The notes beneath the pieces were generated by a model. It was given only the letters and a program-made list of their open reading frames with translations. It made no database searches and was not told the origin of the DNA. This document shows positions 1 to 13,398 of a DNA stretch of 64,000 bases, one piece after another (position 1 is the stretch's first letter; each line of letters starts with the position of its first letter). Made by a program: the position numbers and the translations under genes. The stretch comes from Pseudisothecium myosuroides (taxonomy: Eukaryota > Streptophyta > Bryopsida > Hypnales > Lembophyllaceae): the NCBI GenBank assembly GCA_951799445.1, contig OX637295.1, positions 16,864,001 to 16,928,000 of the forward strand. Direction: 5' to 3'.

Positions 1-1694
1 GTCTCAAATCTTGACAAGAATGGCGAACATCTTATATACAGATTTTACCCTTTGACCAACTTCCAATTTAGTTTTGGATGCCTAGCATGATTTGTCCGAA
101 GGTCCTAAAGGTGAAGTTGCAAACTTAGTATCATGTACAAAATCGGTGTAGTTTGCAATATTTTACTGAAATTAGACCAAAGGGAGTAAATTGTGCGTCA
201 ATAGAAGCTCCCATGAGGAAGCCAGTGACATGCTACTCTTGCTTCCACCCGCCATATCGCTTTGATTTTGAAGACAACATTAGATCCCACCATGCATCAT
301 TTAGTTATGACTTTTTGAATTCAATTGGCCTTTCCAAGTTGACGTTTCTTCTCTTAGCTTCATACATGGAGAGGAAGTTGGTGTTTTGTAATTGTTTTTA
401 TGGAACAACTTTTCAACACCACATAAGAAACCAGCCTAGGACAAGCAAAAGATCCATCACAAACACATAGAGAATGATTCATTACAGTCTTGCATCAAAC
501 AATGACAAACTTTTTCAACAAAAAAAAATTTGGACTACATTAGATTGAGTTCATGGCCACAAACAATGTCTTGAATGATGGTGAAGGAGTGATTAGTGAT
601 TGCAATAGGAACTTCTACCTTTTGAGTGCAAATTCACCCTAAGAAGTGACTATTTTGTAGGCCTCCATATTGTGACCATGTTAGGCAATCAATTGTGACT
701 ACTTTAAGTGAGTAAGACGACTACTACATATACACTTTTTGTTGATTTCAGGGTAGTCTACAGACTCTTCTGAGCCAATTCAACAACAAACTTCAAAAGT
801 TCATAACAAATTCATACTCTACCAAAAAAATAAATTTCAAACACTCCCCCCATTTCTCACATCTATCTTAACGTGCAATAATTTTTTTTTTTAATTTTCA
901 ACAACACCAACAAGGCAAACTAGTCATTCCGCCCATCGTAGGCCGGTTTACCATAGGCAAATCCACCAACAAATCTACACACCAGACTCCGCTTTTGGAG
1001 GCCCTGGGAAATATCATGCCGGGCCGGGTTCACATTTTTCCAGGTCCGCAGAGTATCATTAAATATTTATTTAGTGTAGACTTCAGTTAGACTGATTGAG
1101 TGATAGGCCCGGGGTAGGACTGAAATTATTTCATTGGAGGGTGGAGCGCAGTGGGTCCCTTTCCAGGTACTTAGCCAAGTAGTAGCCGTGGTCAATTTTT
1201 GGTAAAGTCGTAAGCCTTGACTACAGTAGTGGTACTCATAAAATAAAAAATAATAATTGGGAGTTTGACTCTTCCATGCTTTTCTTCCTCAGTGGCTGCC
1301 TGAGTCCAGGGATTTTATTTCAATTTTTGCACGGTTTAAGGGGGTTTCAGTGGACTTGGAGAGAATTTGTTTTTTTGGTCTGGAGTGTGGAAGTTATTTA
1401 CGAGGTAACTACACCTTAAATCGCATAGTTAAGCAATTCAGCATGGTTTTCAGTATTATATTGAGAAAAAAAATTGTGGCATCACATTGGTAGTCAAAAC
1501 GAGATTTTAGATTCTCTTAGAATGCATTTTTTGGACATCGTGTGAATAAACTACGAATTTTCAAAGTGCTGAAAATAGGTGTACCTAAAAGCGATCATAG
1601 AGTCGTATGAATAGTGGTAGTACATTTAGGGCAAAAATATCTAGTGTGCAGTTTTAGGAAGCGTGCGATTTTAGGTGTAGTTACCTTACATTTA
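1..1694. other. Intergenic, no supported feature
   Basis: Short frames only, the longest 105 codons at 153-470 with no recognisable motif. There is a GC-richer patch near 940-1180 without a gene. Confidence 0.6.
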
Positions 1695-2336
1695 GAGAGC
1701 ATCTCTGCTCTTGCATTGGGGAGTCCCTCTGACCCTCAAATCCAAAGCCCGGGCTTGTTTTCGTCCCCCACTGCAACCGCCCAACTTGGCCGCAACAGTC
1801 TGGCCATGGGAAAATAGGTTGCTTCACCGCAACAATCTGGAGCTTGCTTACTCTCTTGCAACTCACTTCTTTCATCAAAGAATCCTTGTCTGACGTGTTT
1901 GCACGCTTGATTTGGGTTGGTGCCAAGCAGTGAACAGTGCCGCACAATGAACCTTGTCAGAAAAGTATTTGAAAATTGAAAATCATGGGCGCTTGAAGGC
2001 GGGAATGGCTAGGGAAGTATTGCAATGCAAGCCATTGTTTCACTTTTGAATCCTACAACAATATAACATTATTAACTGGCTAATATACCCCACCCACCCC
2101 AAGTGGAGGTATAATTCCCCCTAAGATACATGGGAAGAGGATTAAGTTATATTGTTGCATATGTGATTGGATGGGCACCTTGTACTATACGACTCTGTGC
2201 TGTCAGAAATTGGAGCCTCATTGGCTAGGGGGCTCCTGATTTTTGGGGAGCAAAAAAGAACCCTCCAGTGAAGGTGAATAATGTTATGAAGTCGTTTTCT
2301 GTGTTGATTTTTCAGAGCAAGAGTGGAGATGCTCTC
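1695..2336. mobile_element. Probable MITE with GAGAGCATCTC termini, 642 bp
   Basis: GAGAGCATCTCTGCTCTTGC at the left pairs with GAGCAAGAGTGGAGATGCTC at the right. Flanks are TTA and ATA, an approximate TTA duplication. The termini resemble the Tourist-like copy at 60218. The interior shows no convincing gene. Confidence 0.6.
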
Positions 2337-3409
2337 ATAAAATATACTAGTATACCATGAACAGTTGCCACAGTATAATAAAATATAAAAGTCAGATGTT
2401 CTAATTTTTAAATTCATAAAAACTTTAGAATTTGATATTTCTTTTGCCATGAGTCGGAACAACATGAAACAAAGCTTGTGCACCCTCGCGTGCATCTCTC
2501 TTCACCAAGAACTTTCCGACGGTACCAAGAATGTGATTGGAGGACGCACGGTCCCGGAGATCTCAGTATAACAAATAAAACAAACAAACAAACAACCTAA
2601 CTTAATTGATGGATGTAAATTATGAATGAAATGCCAATCTCATCCAAACCTATGTATTTTCATCCAAATGTGGCATCTAAAGCTCTTTTTTTTCCTTGAG
2701 AAAGTGCCGGGATGGTGATCACTTAAAATTTGGTGGAGCATTGCATTTCTACATTCATCCATCTTTTGGACCAAAAAAAACTTTCCAATTGTATTCATGA
2801 AATTTTCATTCAAATTTGGCAATTTCATCCACATTTTAAATAGAAATGGAAATTTTTTGGCAAAAAAATACTACCTATTTTTGGCAAAAGTAGAGATTTA
2901 TATTGAAATGGTGCAATTTGGCTCTATGGTGCCAAAAAAAGGATTGGTTGCAACATCATTCTTATATTGGGAAAAATTAGGTGAATTTGGGTGATTTCAT
3001 GCATTCAAAAATGGAAATATTTTACAAAAGTATGACCAAAAACAAAATTCAACATTGTAACTCAACGGAAAGTTGCTACAAGTTGAATCCTTGCCCAAGA
3101 GCATCTCCTTCTAGCAACAAGGAGATAAGGTATTGATAAAAGGCTCCACTTCAGTCACTACCAAATTAGGTGTCTACACCTAAAAGCATCCAAATAAATA
3201 TTTGATAGTGAATCCTATTGTTAAAGATTCTTGATTTTTGTTGGATCTTGTGGATAATTGATAGATTATGAATTCACTTTGATTATATATATTGTTTTAG
3301 ACAATGTATGAATAAATTATGAATTTTCAAAGTGTTGATTTGATAGATGTATCTACAATGAACTCTAGATTGTCACATTGAGAGGTTTATATTTTAGACA
3401 AAAATGTAG

Positions 3410-4460
3410 ATGGAATAGTTTTTAGTTTGTAATTGGAATTAAGTAGTAGCTATTCTTGAACAATATGTTATGATTGTCTTTGTACACCTTCTAAACAACT
3501 AGGGGTGTGACTTATCACTCAATAGCTTTACAAAAACAATCGAGGGTGTATTTGGCAATAGATTCCCCTATTTTCAATGGATGAAATCACTCAATTGCTA
3601 CAAAATTTAGAGACAATATTGTTATTGTGGATGATTTTACACACTTTGAAATGAATATATAAGTTATCATCCATGTTTTGTATGTTTCATCTATATCAAA
3701 AGATGTAAATAGCTTCACCACTCATCTAGAATTTGTTTTCTACGCTGTCCTAAAATAATGAAAAAAAACTTTGCTCCCAAATCAATGAATTTACCTATTA
3801 TTTTGGATTGTCCTTGCATCTCACTGGTTGAAAGAATGTTTAAGTAAACTGTAAGACCCACTTTTGATCTAACTTGTCATAACATAATGAGTAAAACAAA
3901 GCATGGGCCTTGCAATTTAGTCTACGCAAGCATGTTTCTTGCTAGCATGTGTTGATGACTAAGAATGACAAATCCAGATGGGACAATTTATAGTACATAA
4001 TTGGTATTAAATAGTGGGTATTCTTAATCAACATGTACAAGTCTATTGTACACCTCTCAAATCAATATAATTTACTTGCTTATCACGACAGTCCTTGCAA
4101 CTTTATAGTACATAATTGGCATTAAATAGTGGGTATTCTTAATCAACAAGTATTAATCTGTTGTACACCTGTCAAATGAATATAATTTACCTGCTTATCA
4201 CGACAGTCCTTACAACTTCATCATTAGTAGGCCAGTCATTAAGACACACACTTGGTGAGTTAGACCAAGCATGTGTCTTAAATTTTAGTCTACTCAAACA
4301 TGTCTTTTACTCACATGTGTGAGATGACTGAGAATGACAAATCTAAATAGAAATTTTTTGAGTACATAATTGAAATTAGGTATTCTTGATCAATATGAAG
4401 TAGTTTGTAACACACCTTCCAAATCAATGTAGGTTATATACTATTCTAGAATATTCTTGT
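3410..4460. repeat. Diverged tandem array, about 115-bp unit
   Basis: The best pair is 3987-4101 and 4102-4216, each starting TTTATAGTACATAATTGG and including GTGGGTATTCTTAATCAACA and TTGCTTATCACGACAGTCCT. Weaker copies are visible near 3425 (GTAATTGGAATTAAGTAGTA) and 4355 (GTACATAATTGAAATTAGG). No gene lies here. Confidence 0.75.
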
Positions 4461-5927
4461 AGCTCACTTATATCCTTGTACACAACCTTTATTCAATATT
4501 TTTGGATAGATTTATTTTCTAAATTTTGCTTTTATGTTGACATATTCCAAATTAAGATTGCAAGTATAATGAATTAGTCTATCCTTACTGTGAAAAAATT
4601 ACATTTAGGAGAAAATGATGATTTTTATTTTCACCTAATTGAATATAAAATATAATTTATTTTATTATAATGTTTTATTATTTAAAAATTATTATTATGA
4701 TTATTCAAAATTAATCATTTGTTTACATTGATTTGATTAAGGCTTCAAATATCCTTTGATGTTTAACTATATGAATAAATTTTCATAATTGTATTTAATA
4801 TATCAAAGGTTATCAATCCTATGCTTTCATAAGTCCCTAAATGCCAAAGTCTTTTCTAGCTTTGAGCTACTTCTAAGCAAAACAAATAACAAAAGCCCAC
4901 TTTTTAATAAATCTTTTAAAAAAAATTGAGTTGTAATTATAGAATACTAAACTAGAGTTTTGTTGCTCTTCACACTTTTAGTGATGTTCGATCAAAGTTT
5001 TGGGGTCGAGAGACCCTAGTGATAGTCATTTTTATGTAGGTACTAGAGCCCAAGTAGCATTAGATTTATATTGTTAATGAATTTTTCATTGATATTCTTT
5101 GTTTATTTATTTATAATTTTATTTAAAATATATAATTTTTTCTGAAATATTTTCCAAAATTTGAAAAAATGAATTTGCAACCATAGATTGATGATTTCTT
5201 GCTAATTTTATAATAGCACAATAAAAAAATGCACCATGATGTTTTACTCTATGCTAGTAACCTATAGAGAGATTTTCAGATTTTTGAGTATATATTGCAT
5301 TTGATGTGAATTGTTCTACTTCTTATTTTAATATTCATGGTAATTTCTAAATTTTCCTCTAAATGTGAGATTTTTACAATTTATAAAAGATATGTAATTA
5401 CATATCTAAAATATATATATCTAAAAATCACATTGTTACATGCTTGCAAAATGAAGTTTGAAAAAATAATTAAAGATTCATCCTTTGAGGATTAAAAGTC
5501 TCTAAACTTCAATTGACATGGAAATCTTAGCAGTTGTGAATGTTAGACTTTGGTTGTGTATGTTGAATTCTATAATTTTTCATCATATAAACCTCAAAGA
5601 TACGGATCCTATGGTTGTAGAGGGAACCCTTTCAACTCTCATATTTTTTTTAACCCCTAAAATCCTAAGGTCATTTTTTGTCAAAAAACATACAAAATTA
5701 TCATTTTCAATGCAAACAACAAAAATCTTAAACATTCAGTTCTTTTGCTTATCCATCTATAGGATCTTGCACTAAACTAATATAAGAATGTTTGGAAGAA
5801 ATTTCAGAAACTTTGATGGTATTGATCACAAGATATAAGCATTTAAAGTGAAGAAAATGTTTTTTTTTTGCTTCTAGGCTGATTAGATTTATAAGGCTTT
5901 GAATCCTCTTAATTTAAAAATTTTATA

Positions 5928-7017
5928 CTGCAAGGTGATTGCAAGAAAGACTAACCGTTATTTGTCACACTTGAGTAGAACAAGTTGTCCTCTGTTATAA
6001 CTTTTGAATTATAAACATTATGCCAAAAACAAAAAAAAACTATTTCTAGATATCTTAAATGTTATTGAATCCCTTATTTTTCAAAATTTTAAAAAAATCA
6101 TTTAATATTTAAATTCAATTTCTCTAATTTGTCACACTTTCAAATTTAGGGGTTTTGAATACTAATGAGCAACTTAACTTAATGATTTTCAGTTGAAATT
6201 TATGTGGTTTATTCCTCTAGTAGGCAAACATATTCATACCAAAGGGCATTTAAAAATACATTATTTTATATCTTCTACGTTTGTGCAAAGAGGCCTCCTT
6301 TGCGCGCGCACTTGTGAACAATAGAAATGGTTTTGACCTCAATTTTTTTGGTTGAAACTCATCATTAGGAGGTCCTCCCAAATGGTCTATTTTTAATTTT
6401 TTAAATAACTTTTTTTCCTATTTATTACAAATTAAAACGTCAAAGTATGTATTTTTTGGGACAAATTCTATGTTCAAGAATTTTGGCCAAAAAATACATA
6501 TTTTGACGTTTTAATTTGTAATAAATAGGAAAAAAAATTATTTAAAAAACTAAAAATAGACCATTTAGAAAGACTTCCTAGTGATGAGTTTCAACCAAAA
6601 AAATGAGGTCAAAACCATTTATATTGTTCACAAGTGCGCGCGCAAGGAAGGCCTCTTTGCACAAACGTAGAGGACATAAAATAATGTATTTTTAGATGCC
6701 CTTTGGTAGGAATATGTTTGCCTACTAGAAGAATGAACCACAGAAATTTCAACTGAAAATCATTAATTTGAACCACTCATTAGTATCCCAAACCCCTAAA
6801 CTTGAAAGTGTGACAAATTAGAGAAATTGAATTTTAAATATTAAATGATTTTTTAAAAAATTTAAAAATTAAGGGATACAATAATAATCAAGTCATCTAA
6901 ATAAATATTTTTCTATTTTTGGCATTGGATTTATAATTCAAAAGTTATAGCAGAAGACAACCAAGTTTTGCCAATGTGTGACAAAATTGGTCGGTCTTTC
7001 TTGCAATCACCCTGCAG
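5928..7017. repeat. 1.09-kb foldback: near-perfect inverted repeat with about 530-bp arms
   Basis: The left arm (5928-6459) begins CTGCAAGGTGATTGCAAGAAA. The right arm (6487-7017) ends TTTCTTGCAATCACCCTGCAG. Matching landmarks occur along both arms in mirror order: AGTTGTCCTCTGTTATAAC versus GTTATAGCAGAAGACAACC, GAGGCCTCCTTTGCGCGCGC versus GCGCGCGCAAGGAAGGCCTC, and the central GTATGTATTTTTTGG versus CCAAAAAATACATA. The loop is only about 27 bases. No open frame lies within. A transcript would form one long hairpin. Confidence 0.93.
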
Positions 7018-7150
7018 ATTGTGAATTAAATTTTTTTATGTTGGAAAATTGAGTTGAGAGTTTTGAAAAAAATTCACACCTCCCCATGATTTCATTCTTT
7101 AATTTTTTTTAAGTCAAAGCAAGTATGAGATACACATAGAAACTAAAATG

Positions 7151-7626
7151 TTAATGCCCTAAAATGGAATTGAAGCACACTAATCCCAATGAATGATGAA
7201 TTTGTTTTAGAAAGCAAATCAAACTATGTGTAACTTTGTTTTTTGAAAAATTGTTAAAATTGAGTTCATAAATAGATCAAATACATTATTTTCTCAAGAA
7301 TTTGTTAAGATTGCCCACTAAATAAGAAGCTTTGTAACTTTCACATCACTTATCCAAATGGAATGAAGCATATCTTCTTGTTTAATCAAAAATATAATAT
7401 AGAAGAAATAAATGTAAATTTTTTTTTTTTTTTTCTTGCCCCCCCTTGCCTATTTTGAGCTTATTGTAGCATAACTTTTGTTCCCGGGCACTAATTGAAA
7501 TAAAAATTATATTCTCTAAAAGTTAATTTGTTTTATTATCTTGAAAAAGATTTCAAAAAATCTTACCAAAATTGAGACTATATATACTTGCTCAAATCTT
7601 CAAGGCTCTTAGACTTTAGGGATTAA
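7151..7626 (-). mobile_element. piggyBac-type MITE, 476 bp, decayed, reverse orientation
   Basis: It begins TTAATGCCCTAAAATGG and ends GACTTTAGGGATTAA. Inside, in reverse orientation relative to the copy at 16665, lie blocks resembling GCATAACTTTTGTTCCCGGGC and the ATTGCCCACTAAATAAGAAG/CCAAATGGAATGAAGC region. The ends have diverged, so it is an old copy. Confidence 0.6.
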
Positions 7627-9160
7627 AATTCCAAATTTTTTTAGCCTTTGTTTTGTAAATTAATTGAACCCTAATGGTCTTAATTGGTTCCTTCAAATTC
7701 TTTTTGACTTTTTCAATTGAAAAGACACTATGGACTTCAATTTTAGTCTTATGGATTCAAAATACCATTATTTTCGTCTTGGCTTCATTCAAGGATTACT
7801 AGCATGTGAACCTAGGATCTTGAGCCCATGAGCCTAAGAACCTAGGCACTTATGTTATAAGCACCTTCCATGGTTATAATGTATTTATTATAGGTACCTA
7901 TGTTATAGGCACTTTTAATGGTTGTAGAATACTTATGTACATCTAGGCTCAAGGCTCATAGGCTCACATATATTAGTAGGCTCACGTTCTAGTGTTGTTC
8001 GTAAGCCATCATTCTAGTCATGGTTCAATTTTAGCCTTGGCTTCAAAGGTATCCTATAGTCGCAAAGTGGACTCTATATATGTCAATACAAAAATCCCAA
8101 AGGTCGTCCCAAAATCCACTAAACCAACTCTAATCTAAAGGTCATTACTTGAATTAGATGTGTTTCATATAGAAAATGAAAATACAACTATTTCACAAAA
8201 GGGTAGAAAGATTATTATATTTCACCACAATGAGGGTAGAAATTTTATTCTAGTTGTTTGAAGTCTTTCAATCCTCTTTTGCATATCAATTTATTTATTT
8301 ATTTGATAAATATAAAGTTAATCCCCTAAAGAACATGTGCAATGCTCAATTTGTAAAAAATTCTAAATAAAAAAATCATATGTATCTATTTTAAATAGTT
8401 TTTTATGCCAATAATAAACTTGAGAGACGCTATGTACCTAAAATATATAATGTACTAGAAATACTAATGCAATAAGATTTTTTTAACTTTAAAGTTGTAT
8501 TGATACCAAAATTTAGAATCTTGGACAATTACATATTAGGATTAAGATTTTGTGCTTGTATACAAACTCTAGGAGTAGAAATATCAAATATTGTGACTAG
8601 TGGTCACAATTATCTTAATTATCTCCATCACTATACTTCTTGGACAAATGAAAATTTTATCCTTGAGCTGATTATGATGTCCATCCAATCTTCAACTCTG
8701 CATGTTTTAGAATATTTATAGTGTTTACAAAGAACTATACCAAATCTTCCAAAGTAATCGTATACAAACTTTAGAAGTAAGAATAGCAAAGATTGTAATT
8801 GGTGATCACAATTATCTTGATAAAATTATCTTGATAAAATTATCTCCAATAGTAGTACTTGTTGGACTAGTAACAATATCATCCATGAGTTGATTAAAAT
8901 GTCCAACCAATGTTAATTTTGCTTGTTTGTCCAATATTTTAGAATATTTGTAGCGTTCCCAAAGAATTGTACCAAATCTCCCAAATTGATTGTATTCAAA
9001 CTTTAGGAATAGAAATAATAAATATTGTGACTAGCAATCGTAATGAGTTTAATGATCTCTAGTGCCATTAGCTCTTGGACTAAGGTAGAAACACCCATTA
9101 GCGTTCTTGTTCTCATTCATGTACCTTAGACTGTCACTAAATCTATCCCTAGATTTCCCA

Positions 9161-9701
9161 TTAACCCCTAAAGGATTGTTGTCCCTTCGGGGAACAAATG
9201 CGTTTTCGGGCAGGTACCTACGGGCTGAAATTTTGTCGTGATTTTTTGAAACTTTTTTTGGAGATAGAAAAATTGATAAGCTTTTAGATTTTCCTTCTAT
9301 CTCGTACCTACTTCTACTTTACAAATTTTTTAAGAATGATAATTAAGTTTTTCTGAATTTTTTTTCCCTAGACTGTCAACTCAATTTTACACTATAAAGA
9401 TTTAAAGCTCAAAACTCTGTAGTGCAAAAATTTTAAGTTAAAAATGTTCAAAGTCAAAAAATCTAGTCCTGCAATGTGATGAAAAACTTCTTTTTTCACT
9501 TTAAACGCAGATATCTTGCAATCTGTGCGGTCAAAAAAATTTGAAATTTTTTCCACTCACTTTCATACTAGTTAGGTGTAAGATCCTATGGTTAGATGTG
9601 GAAGAAAAAAACAATTTTCAATTCTTTTTACTCTTTGCTATAGATATGATAGATTTGAGTGTTTTTGGGCAGAAAAAAGGCCTTGGTCCTTTCGGGGTTA
9701 A
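9161..9701 (+). mobile_element. piggyBac-type MITE, 541 bp
   Basis: Left end TTAACCCCTAAAGG, right end CCTTTCGGGGTTAA, with TTAA on both sides. The interior shares CCTACTTCTACTTTACAAATTT, GATATCTTGCAATCTGTGCGG and AGATCCTATGGTTAGA with the longer copies but lacks about 380 bases of them. It is inserted within the 8.5-10.4 kb tandem array. Confidence 0.85.
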
Positions 9702-9916
9702 TTTGTCCTTGAAATGCTTAGCTCTGATTTATTGACGCGTTTGAAGAACATATAACTAACTCTCATTTGATGACTATTGGTTTTTTGTAGATTTTAGTTT
9801 TGGGTCCACCTATGTGACAGTTTCAGTGGTCTAATGAACCATCACTTTGAAAAATCATAGAAATCACATACCATATCCGATTTTTTTTTAATATTCATCA
9901 TTTTCACTCACTAATA

Positions 9917-9985
9917 CTGCAAAAATATTATATTTTCAAAAAAGTGCCTCCAACTATGCTGAATTGCTAATATTGACGGTTTTGG
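9917..9985. repeat. Dispersed short repeat (partner at 44893-44965)
   Basis: CTGCAAAAATATT followed by AGTGCCTCCAACTATGCTGA is shared with 44893-44965, where it sits directly upstream of the OST48 leader. Confidence 0.65.
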
Positions 9986-10274
9986 GTGCTTCCACCGTAG
10001 TGACAATATCATCCATGAGCTTATTAAGATGTCCAACCAATCTCAACTTCACTTGTTTGTCAAGTGTTTTAGAATATTTGTAGTGTTTCCAAAGAACTGT
10101 ACCAAACCTCCCAAGGTATGTGACTGTGCACAATTTTTTAGGAGTAGGAATTGCAAAGATTGTAACTCACGGTCACAATGATTTTGATTATCTCTATCAT
10201 CAATACCTATTAGACCAGTGACAATATCATCCATGAGTTGATTATAATGTTCAACCACTCTTCAACTTTGCTTG

Positions 10275-10364
10275 TTTGTCAAATATATTAGAATATTCAT
10301 AAAGTTTGTCAAATATTTTAGAATATTCATAGTGTTTGTAAAGTATTTTAGAATATTCACAATG
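10275..10364. repeat. Three 30-bp tandem repeats
   Basis: TTTGTCAAATATTTTAGAAT followed by ATTCATAGTG occurs at 10275, 10305 and 10335. It is a local expansion of one block of the larger 8.5-10.3 kb array. Confidence 0.9.
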
Positions 10365-10499
10365 TTCCCAAAGAAATCTAAAACATCATGCATAGTGAGC
10401 TTGACTCCTCATTGGATTTTTTTTAACCTATCTATGTTCACACCAACAAAGAATGTTTTTAGGCATTATGGTTTAACAATCCTTACTATCTAGTAGTAT

Positions 10500-11630
10500 C
10501 AATTTCACTAAACAATTTTATTCTTGTTATAGTACATCAAAATTTGGTCATATACGCAAAATAGTAAAATTAGGTTGCCCCACATTAATTTCTTGACATT
10601 TGACACTATCTAAATATTTCCAATTATTGTACAAGAATGCACCACTTTTGAACTAGGTATTGTTGTAATTAGGACTCATGAACCTCCATGTATACAAATG
10701 AAAATATTTTTAGATAGCTTTTCGGAGTGGATCTACCATCGTATGGAGTAGAAAGGGTCTTGACTCACTTAGTTCTCTTAATTTGGGTTTCTCTCTTTTG
10801 GGATTTTCTCTCTTTTTGCTCATTATCTCTTCATTCACTAGCCTCGACTTGATTGTTATTCTCTGGTTTCTTTTAATGCAATGGTATTTCCATTTGTTCA
10901 ACAAATACTTATATACATATATACATATAGATAGATGTATATATAGATATATATTTGTTGACTTTGATGACTTGATATGTAAGGCAACCTACTTGTTAAG
11001 GCAACCTAATTTCACTATTTTGTGTAGTTGGTCTTCCACATTGACGGATTTTCATGAAATATAAGGAGCCTGTTGCACTAAACTTGTCCAATTGTAACAA
11101 ATGGATGTTTCCTACGGCAGCTTTGCTTTTGAGTCCCGCATTCAACCTCCGTCCGTCATTCCCTTCAAGCTGGTCAATCGTTCTTTTTCAATCAGTCCGG
11201 GACTCCGGGTCGGTCATTTCACCCAAATTCAACATTCACAGGGAAAGTTCAAAGATGCCGAAATCATGACAGACGACATTCAGTTTCAAACTGAGCTTGG
11301 CATGAGAAATCAAAATGGCATCAAAATTCCTTATCCATCCACGGCGCGACAAATATTCAAGTCCTTGTGTATCATTCAATTGAAATAGTGTACATAGTAC
11401 ATACAAAACGTTAGAAATGTCAACAACTCTAGTGAGGCTCATGTCTTTCGGTGAGCTTGCTGAAGTGCACATGCCTTTTACTTGATGTTTTTAAATTTTA
11501 TTTTGGAAAAGGATGTTTATTCCGTCCATTACATAGATGAAACTTGTGTGAAAGAACCCAAAAAATCTGAACGAGAGGATGGAGCTTGTTGCCTATGTGA
11601 TAATTAACCCTTACCCTTTGAACTTCGCCG
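10500..11630. other. Intergenic, no supported feature
   Basis: TATA-type simple repeats near 10910-10950. Frames of up to 95 codons on both strands around 11050-11470 show no family resemblance and overlap each other. Confidence 0.55.
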
Positions 11631-11639
11631 CAGACATTT

Positions 11640-11960
11640 ATTGGCTGATGGATGACAGAGAATCCTTCTATGTAGGACAGAAGTGCCAATGTTCATCCTT
11701 GGAATTTTTGTATGAAAGGAGGAGGTCTTACACAATTGTTTGACCTCCAATGAGTGTTCTTGTTTTTTTTTAAGTAAATGATTCACATGGTACTAAAAAG
11801 TTTGATTTTCATGGTGACCAACTCATCTTTTAAGGGTTAAAAGACGTGGTTTCTCATGACCAAGGTAGTTACCAAAACTGCTTTGATTATTGGACCAATA
11901 GGTGCATTCTTTGTTTTTACAATGAACAATGAGGCCATCCTTCAGTTTGATTGCATTTTT
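11640..11960. repeat. Dispersed repeat, copy 1 (partner at 60690-60990)
   Basis: Shares TCCTTCTATGTAGGACAGAA, GAGGAGGTCTT, CCAATGAGTG, TTTTAAGGGTTAAAAGAC, CATGACCAA and GGTGCATTCTTTGTTT with the second copy, in the same order. It contains a TTAAGGGTTAA element-like end. Confidence 0.8.
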
Positions 11961-13398
11961 TATATCTATCTCACCATGGGTAGCTAAATTTTATTTTAAA
12001 TGATTTTTTAAATTTAATTGGATAGACTTATACCTCTACCACAAGATTTTAATCATTACGTTATTCCAATAAATGAGATGAAAGTTATGAAGAGTTTTGT
12101 TTTCCAAAAACTATGTTCAATTGTTTTCCTTAACTTGGTCTAAAAAAAATCCAAATGAATAAAAAAAAATACTAAAAAAACATTCCATGTGTGTTGCTCA
12201 CTAGAGCACTCTCACCATTTGAATTGTCAATTCTCAAATTTCATGTAAATTTATTAGCAATTTATGTTTTTCTTGCATCTTGCATTGATGTTTAGGGAGA
12301 ATTGTTGGTTAGTTCATTGTTAGTTGGTGTCTTTGGAAAAATAACCAATTGGAATTTGGTTCCAAAATTAACCAAAAAGTTATTAAGACCAGTGTGCATA
12401 AATAAAAAGGTGGATATATAGGTATTGCTTTCATGAAATTGCCAGATTTTAGCAGTTTGCTATTCAAAATCCAAGGCTAATACCTAAGTTGCTAGAGGCA
12501 AGCATGTTCTTAGACAAGGCATGTATTGCTTTAGGATCGGTTATGGTGGCCAATCCTTGCTCCATCATCCATGTCTGTTTGATGTAATGAAATTTCAATC
12601 GGAGTTTAGTTTCAAAACCATCATGCCTTTGAAAGGGGAAGAGTGTAGCTTTTGCAAATATAAAGTTGAAGGGAATTGGTTTGTGAAAATTTGATACTAG
12701 AGGAAATGAACCGGGAGATTTTGATAAGGAGAAGATGCAACCAGTGCCCTTGGAAAAAAACCCCAGATTCTTCCTCCAAAGAAGAGGCAAAATTACTAGG
12801 GCAGCTCCAAAAACTCCCCAAACACTGTGAGTCTTGCATGTCCTTCCATTCAATAATAATTTTTTAAGAGGAACATGATTTTTTTAAAATTTTAAAATTT
12901 TAAATCTTAACATGGAAAGTATTAGAACTATGAAAATAAAAGTTTCATTCTTGTCCATGGAACTGCCCAAAGGAGGTTATTTGGGCCTTTACTGCTAAAT
13001 CTAAGTTAAAAATTGAGTTCAGCTTGGAGTTCAGATGCCCTTCTTTCTACCAAGACCAGACTGTCCTTTAGGTGTACTGTAAAATGTGTTTCCCATTTGT
13101 ACAAGATAGGGTGACCTACTGTATTTTTGTAACCGAGGGAAATATGAGGTGGTTTAGCAACTTTATTGTTGCGTGACAAATAACACATTGACACCTTTTA
13201 GTTTTGCATTTTTTGGAAATAGGTGTACCTATACATCAAGAACAAGTTGAACTACAATCTACACTTCCTTAATTTTTTGCTAATTCCAAACTTAATGAAA
13301 AATTAGCAAAAAAATAGTGCAATCTTCATTATTTCTATTCCTTGACTAGAGAAAATTATCCCCACTACCATTGCTCAATCCGACATATTCTAAAGCGC

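Larger units (their letters stand above)
8500..10270. repeat. Decayed tandem array, about 200-230-bp unit, interrupted by a MITE
   Basis: Units contain TATACAAACTNTAGGAGTAG, TTGTGACTAGTGGTCACAAT, ATCATCCATGAGTTGATTA, TGTCCAACCAATC and TTTTAGAATATTTGTAGTGT. Copies begin near 8553, 8757 and 8990, and resume at about 9995 and 10120 after the element at 9161-9701. Confidence 0.75.

Noticed and set aside
153..470. 105-codon plus-strand frame
   Set aside because: Composition is plausible but no motif, splice site or repeat copy supports it.
3097..3125. GAGCATCTCC as a third Tourist-type MITE end
   Set aside because: No inverted partner or TAA duplication was found nearby.
11054..11472. Overlapping frames of 71-95 codons
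   Set aside because: They overlap each other on both strands and show no family signal.
12464..12853. 129-codon minus-strand frame
   Set aside because: No recognisable motif, alternative frames on both strands are equally open, and there are no splice or start features. Treated as chance.
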